A DNA stretch of 64,000 nucleotides, taken from positions 1 to 64,000 of the forward strand of contig CAVZNH010000011.1 in NCBI GenBank assembly GCA_963776505.1. Reading direction: 5' to 3'. Of the stretch, positions 60,056 through 64,000 are shown in pieces. The notes under the pieces were generated by a model. That model did not search any database and was not told the DNA's origin. It was given only the letters and a program-made list of their open reading frames with translations. The position numbers were made by a program, and so were the translations under genes. The stretch is from JAMXLO01 sp963776505 (GTDB lineage: Bacteria; Pseudomonadota; Alphaproteobacteria; Acetobacterales; Acetobacteraceae). How positions within the stretch are numbered: position 1 is the stretch's first letter; the number at the start of each line of letters is the position of its first letter.

Positions 60056-60793
60056 CGGCGACGCTCCTGGCGGCGGGTTGGCCACAGTCCTTCCGGCGGC
60101 GGCGGCACCTTCACCAGCCGATGCACGAAGATGCCCGGCGTATGCACCTGGTCGGGATCGATCGTCCCGGCCGGCACGATCTCCTCGTCCACCTCCACGA
60201 TGGTGACGCGCGCCGCGGTCGCCATCACCGGGCAGAAATTCCGCTGCGAACGATGGAACTGCAGGTTGCCGAACGTGTCGGCGCGCGTCGCGCGGATGAA
60301 CGCGTAGTCGAGCGGCAGCGCGTATTCCAGCAGATACTCGCGCCCGTTGATCACGCGCGTCTCGCGGCCCTGCGCGAGTTCGGTGCCGACCGCGGTGGGC
60401 GTGTAGAACGCCGGGATGCCGGCCCCCGCCGCGCGCATGCGTTCGGCGAGCGTGCCCTGCGGCACCAGTTCGGCATCGACCTCGCCTGAACTCGTAGTAC
60501 TTGGTGAACGGCAGCGTGTCGGTGGGGCGCGTCGCGGCGGTGAAGGCGCAGATCACCTTCTTCACCTGGCCGTTCTCCACCAGCATGCCCATGTCCGGCA
60601 TCCGCGGCTGCTGCGCGCCGCCGGTGGTGTTGCCGACCAGCGTAAGCTGCTTCGCGCCGTGCTCGAGCAGCGCCTTGATCAGGTTGAACGGCACGCCCGG
60701 CATGGCGAACCCACCGAACGCGATGGTGCTGCCGTCGGGGATGTCCTGCACCGCCTCGCGGAAGCTGCCGACCTGCTTGCTTTTCTGCGACAT
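60052..60793 (-). CDS. scoA: 3-oxoacid CoA-transferase, subunit A, frameshifted
   Basis: About 247 residues. ATG 60793 (MSQKSKQVGSFREAVQDIPD) after GGGGGAG. Family motifs are GSTIAFGGFAMPGVPFNLIK, QLTLVGNTTGGAQQPRM and, after a shift near 60487, ELVPQGTLAERMRAAGAGIP AFYTP and GREYLLEYALPLDYAFIRAT with LQFHRSQRNFCPVMATAARV. Stop overlaps scoB. The two subunits form the usual heterotetramer used in ketone body or aromatic acid breakdown. Confidence 0.92.
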
Positions 60794-60930
60794 CTCCCCC
60801 CGCGTGTCATCATCGGATGAGTGATCAACGGACATGGGGGAAGTCGAGTCAAGATGCTGCGGCTATCGGCCACTTTGATTGCGCTTGACGAGGCCGAATC
60901 ATGCCGGCCAACTGATGCGAGGGGGACCTT

Positions 60931-61811
60931 ATGTTGAGCCGAGTTCGTCATGACGACCGCCCTGGCGGGGCTGCTCGTGGGTGGAGCAATAACCGGCGCA
61001 CAGGCGCAACAACCTGCCAGTTCTGGGCAACAGGCTGCCAACTCATCAGGCTGGACATTCAACATCGCGCCGTATGGGTGGTTCGCCAATATCAATGTGA
61101 CCAGCAATCTGCCCCTGCCGCCCGCGCTCGGCGGCACAGTGACCACCGATTCGTCGATCGGTTTCGGCAATTTACTCTCGCACCTGAACTTCGCGGCGAT
61201 GGTTGCGGCGGACGCGCAATACGGCCGTTTCTCGGTCGTTACGGACTTCATGTACTTGAATGTGGGAGGCGCCGCTTCCGACATCAGATCGGTCAATTTC
61301 TTCGGCCTGTCACCGATACCGATCTCGGGCGCAGTGCGGAAAAGTGCAGGGGTCAATCTGAACACCAAGATTTGGACCTTGGCGGGCGGCTACACCATCG
61401 TGCAGGGTGACTGGGGAAACTTCGATGTGATCGCCGGGTTCCGCTATCTTGGGATACCCATCAGTGTAGATTACAGCCTGGACCTTGCACTGACCGGGCC
61501 GCGCGGCAACGGCGCGACGTTCGGAGGTATCGGCAACGTATCCGGCACCGCCAGCCATCTGGAACGGTATCGGCGGCTTTCGTGGCCGCATCCGACTCGG
61601 CGATACCGGGCTGTTCATCCCCTATTATTTCGACGCCGGTGCCGGCGGCTCGAATCTGACATGGCAGATCGCCTCCGGCATAGGCTACCAGACCGGCTGG
61701 GCCGGTGCCTCGCTCACTTACCGCTATCTGTCCTTCCAGCAGGGCAGCAGCGCGGTGATCCAGCACTTGTCGGTCAAAGGCCCGATGCTCATGGCGAGTT
61801 TCACCTTTTAG
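60931..61811 (+). CDS. Outer-membrane beta-barrel protein, frameshifted
   Basis: About 290 residues. ATG 60931 follows GAGGGGGA and gives MLSRVR; a shift just before 60950 leads into MTTALAGLLVGGAITGAQAQ, a signal peptide cut after AQA. Mature part begins with alternating hydrophobic strands (WTFNIAPYGWFANINVTSNL, FSVVTDFMYLNVGGAA, WTLAGGYTIVQGDWGNFDVI AGFRY). After a shift near 61558 it ends SLTYRYLSFQQG and PMLMASFTF, with terminal Phe as expected for a barrel. No specific porin family is named. Confidence 0.75.
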
Positions 61812-61896
61812 TACAAAAAGACGCGCCCGCCGCTCGAAGACCAACGTCGCGTGAAGCGTCGTCATCCGTGTCGTCGTGGTGCCCCACCCTGCCAAT

Positions 61897-63081
61897 TCAG
61901 CGCACGACGCCGCGCTCACGGAACGCGGCAATCTCGGCGGCCGAATAGCCAAATGCCGAAAGCACCTCGTCGCTGTGTTGGCCGAATGTCGGCGAGGCGG
62001 TCGGCGCCGGCCCAGGCGTGTCAGAGAATTTGATTGGCTTCGTCATCGTTCGATAACGTCCGACCTCCTTGTGGTCGAGTGTCGTCACCAGCTCCTCGGC
62101 GACAACCTGCGGATGGTCGAACATATCCTCGATCGGTCGTACCGCTGCGCAGGGCACCCGTTCGCCGAAGATCTCCTCCCATTCGAGCGCGGTGCGCGCG
62201 GCGAGAGCGGCTCGCACTTCCGGCACCAATTCGGCAGCATGTTCGGCGCGACTGCGCATCGTCGCGCAGCGCGGATCGCTCGCCAGTTCCGGGCGCCCGA
62301 TCAGCTCACATAATGCAGCAAAGAAATGATTGGAGTGCAGCGAGACATAAAGGGCGCCGCTCCTTGTCGGATGGATGCCGGTCAACCCACCGGTGCCGGA
62401 ATCGCGTGCGACATCGCGGCCCTCGCTCTCAGCCCAAACAAAGCGGCCCGCCTGAATTGTCAAGGCGCTGCGCAACAGCGAGAGGCTGAGATATTGCCCG
62501 CGACCACTACGCTCGCGTTGGAACAACGCGGCAGCGACGCCATAGGCGAGCAGCGCCGAAGTGAAGTAGTCGAGCACCGAGCCAAGTACCAGTTGCGGCC
62601 TGTCGGCGCCGCCGCCCTGGAAGACCGCCATGCCGCTCAGGCACTGCAGGACCTGGTCGAAGCCACCCTTCTCGCTGAGCGGCCCCGCATCGCCGTAGCC
62701 CGTCAGCCCGGCGTAAATCAGGCGCGGATTGATCGCCCGCAATCGTGGATAATCGATCCCAAGCCGCGCCGGCACCGACGGGCGAAAATTCTCCACCAGC
62801 ACATCGGCGCTCGCAACCATGCGGTGCAGGACGGCCAACCCCTCCGGCTGTTTCAGGTCGAGTGCCAGGGCACGCTTCCCGCGGTTGGTGCCGAGAAAGA
62901 ACCGGCTTTCACCGGCGAGGCTCGACGGAAACTGGCGCAGCATGTCGCCCTGCGGTGATTCAATCTTGATCACGTCAGCGCCGAAATCGGCCAGCAGCGT
63001 GCAGCCATAGGGCCCGGCAAGATAGCTGCACAGGTCGAGAACCTTGATGCCGTCGAGCGGCCCGTTTGGTTTGTCGGTCAT
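61897..63081 (-). CDS. CaiB/BaiF family (type III) CoA-transferase
   Basis: 394 residues, intact, from ATG 63081 (MTDKPNGPLDGIKVLDLCSY). Type III motifs are KVLDLCSYLAGPYGCTLLAD, GADVIKIESPQGD, NRGKRALALDLK and ENFRPSVPARLGIDY. The Asp of GGFDQVLQCLSGM is the catalytic acyl-carrying residue. The gene overlaps the upstream CitE-like gene by one base (TGATG). The pair could activate a dicarboxylic acid to its CoA ester and then cleave it. The substrate is open. Confidence 0.93.
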   Translation of the reverse strand: MTDKPNGPLDGIKVLDLCSYLAGPYGCTLLADFGADVIKIESPQGDMLRQFPSSLAGESRFFLGTNRGKRALALDLKQPEGLAVLHRMVASADVLVENFRPSVPARLGIDYPRLRAINPRLIYAGLTGYGDAGPLSEKGGFDQVLQCLSGMAVFQGGGADRPQLVLGSVLDYFTSALLAYGVAAALFQRERSGRGQYLSLSLLRSALTIQAGRFVWAESEGRDVARDSGTGGLTGIHPTRSGALYVSLHSNHFFAALCELIGRPELASDPRCATMRSRAEHAAELVPEVRAALAARTALEWEEIFGERVPCAAVRPIEDMFDHPQVVAEELVTTLDHKEVGRYRTMTKPIKFSDTPGPAPTASPTFGQHSDEVLSAFGYSAAEIAAFRERGVVR

Positions 63082-63971
63082 CACTTGCCCTCCCGAGCGC
63101 GTATCGCAGCGATCTTCTGCAATACCCGTTGCGCGCGATACACGATGGGATAGTCGATGAACTTCCCGTCGAGCTGGATTGCCGCACTTCCCTCTGCTTC
63201 GGCCTTGGCGAACGCGGCGGCGACGCGCTCCGCAAACGCAACCTCGGTATCACTCGGCGTGAATACGCGGTTCACGATCGCGATCTGGTCGGGGTGGATG
63301 CACATCTTTCCCTGGAAGCCATATCCCGATGCTGTGTGGGCCGAAGCTTCCAAACCTTCCCTGTCGGTCAGATCAACCCAGACCGTGTCCAGCGGCGCGT
63401 CGATGCCGGCCGCGCGCGACGCAGTGACGATAACTGCGCGGGCGTGGGCAAGCTCGGTCTCGCTCTGGCTCCAGGCCATGTTCACGTCGAGCGTGAAGTC
63501 GCCGGCACCGAATGCAACGCGCCGGACGCGTGTGCCCGCTGCGAGGATCGCGTCGATCTGTCGCACACCGCGCGCAGTCTCGATGATCGGAATCAGATCG
63601 ATGTCACCAACGGGCAGTCCCCGGTCACGTTCCAGTTGCGCCAGCAGCCAATCGATCGTTGTGAGCGCGGCGGCGCTTTCGGCCTTCGGGAGAATGATGC
63701 CGTCCAGCCCGGATTGCACGACCGCTACCAGGTCGCCATAGCAGTATTCGGTGTCAGCGGCGTTAACCCGCACATAAAGCAGTCCACGCCGCGGACGTTC
63801 AAGCGCCGCCGCCACGACCTTGCGGGTCGCAGTTTTCTCGGCGATCGCGACAGCATCTTCGAGATCGAGGATCACGGCGTCGGCATCGAGCGCTAGCGCC
63901 TTTTCAACGCGACGCGCGTGATTCCCCGGCGCGAACAGAAAGCTTCGCAGGGGTCGAATTGATTTGTCCAT
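63081..63971 (-). CDS. CitE/HpcH-type CoA lyase (citrate lyase beta-like)
   Basis: 296 residues, intact, ATG 63971 (MDKSIRPLRSFLFAPGNHAR). TIM-barrel lyase: SFLFAPGNHARRVEKAL, ADAVILDLEDAVA (metal-binding Glu/Asp), RVNAADTEYC, DGIILPKAES, IPIIETARGV (metal Glu), FGAGDFTLDVN and GKMCIHPDQI. No citrate lyase alpha or gamma gene is near, so it is probably a malyl-/citramalyl-CoA lyase-type enzyme acting on a CoA ester made by the CaiB/BaiF protein next to it. Confidence 0.92.
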   Translation of the reverse strand: MDKSIRPLRSFLFAPGNHARRVEKALALDADAVILDLEDAVAIAEKTATRKVVAAALERPRRGLLYVRVNAADTEYCYGDLVAVVQSGLDGIILPKAESAAALTTIDWLLAQLERDRGLPVGDIDLIPIIETARGVRQIDAILAAGTRVRRVAFGAGDFTLDVNMAWSQSETELAHARAVIVTASRAAGIDAPLDTVWVDLTDREGLEASAHTASGYGFQGKMCIHPDQIAIVNRVFTPSDTEVAFAERVAAAFAKAEAEGSAAIQLDGKFIDYPIVYRAQRVLQKIAAIRAREGK

Positions 63972-64000
63972 GTCGCGTTCCTGGGTCTCTTTGCCTGTGG

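Noticed and set aside
63081..63971. Citrate lyase beta subunit (citE) in the strict sense
   Set aside because: No citC, citD or citF neighbours; pairing with a CaiB/BaiF transferase suggests a CoA-ester lyase.

Overview
This is a GC-rich, gene-dense bacterial window with many 4-base ATGA/GTGA gene overlaps. The gene types suggest an alphaproteobacterium, possibly Rhodospirillales/Acetobacteraceae: an imp-type type VI secretion system (T6SS) with two sheath large subunits, an entericidin-CsbD-DUF3309 cassette, and several small conserved proteins. The taxonomic placement is inference. No rRNA, tRNA or CRISPR array was found.

Layout. At 1-97 lies the end of a MaoC-like dehydratase. From 1043 down to 131 and from 5815 down to 1057 a minus-strand operon encodes a complete oligopeptide/dipeptide ABC transporter (dppD, dppF, dppA, dppB, dppC). 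The stretch 5.9-11 kb holds small stress-type and hypothetical proteins, prfC (release factor 3), a stand-alone histidine-kinase-like DHp protein, and two related palindromic operator arrays. From 11 to 14.3 kb are a membrane-anchored HExxH protein, an IS110-family element, and an OmpA-family protein.

From 14.4 to 38.4 kb is a T6SS locus. One minus-strand operon reads fha-tssJ-tssK-tssL-tssM-tagF-pppA. A second reads tssA-tssB-tssC-tssC2-tagJ-tssE-tssF-tssG-methyltransferase. Between them clpV and hcp run on the plus strand, so clpV diverges from tssA. No VgrG, PAAR protein or PpkA kinase is present in the window.

From 38.5 to 46.9 kb are catabolic genes: an SDR, a DAO-type FAD oxidase, a DUF4239-like membrane protein, a D-2-hydroxyacid dehydrogenase, a TcuA-like flavoprotein, a two-subunit ThDP-dependent decarboxylase, an NMT1-like binding protein and a Rieske ferredoxin. 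From 47 to 56 kb two complete branched-chain amino acid type (Liv) ABC transporters lie in tandem; the second has a fused permease-ATPase. From 56 to 64 kb are a GST, an alpha/beta hydrolase-fold protein lacking its nucleophile, a KefB-type antiporter, a 3-oxoacid CoA-transferase (two subunits), an outer-membrane protein, and a CaiB/BaiF CoA-transferase with a CitE-like lyase.

Many genes are interrupted by one-base frameshifts that leave the protein recognisable in a neighbouring frame. They hit unrelated genes along the whole window, and most that I could resolve are single extra bases. The simplest reading is uncorrected sequence error, not mass gene decay. I therefore give full gene extents and note the shifts.
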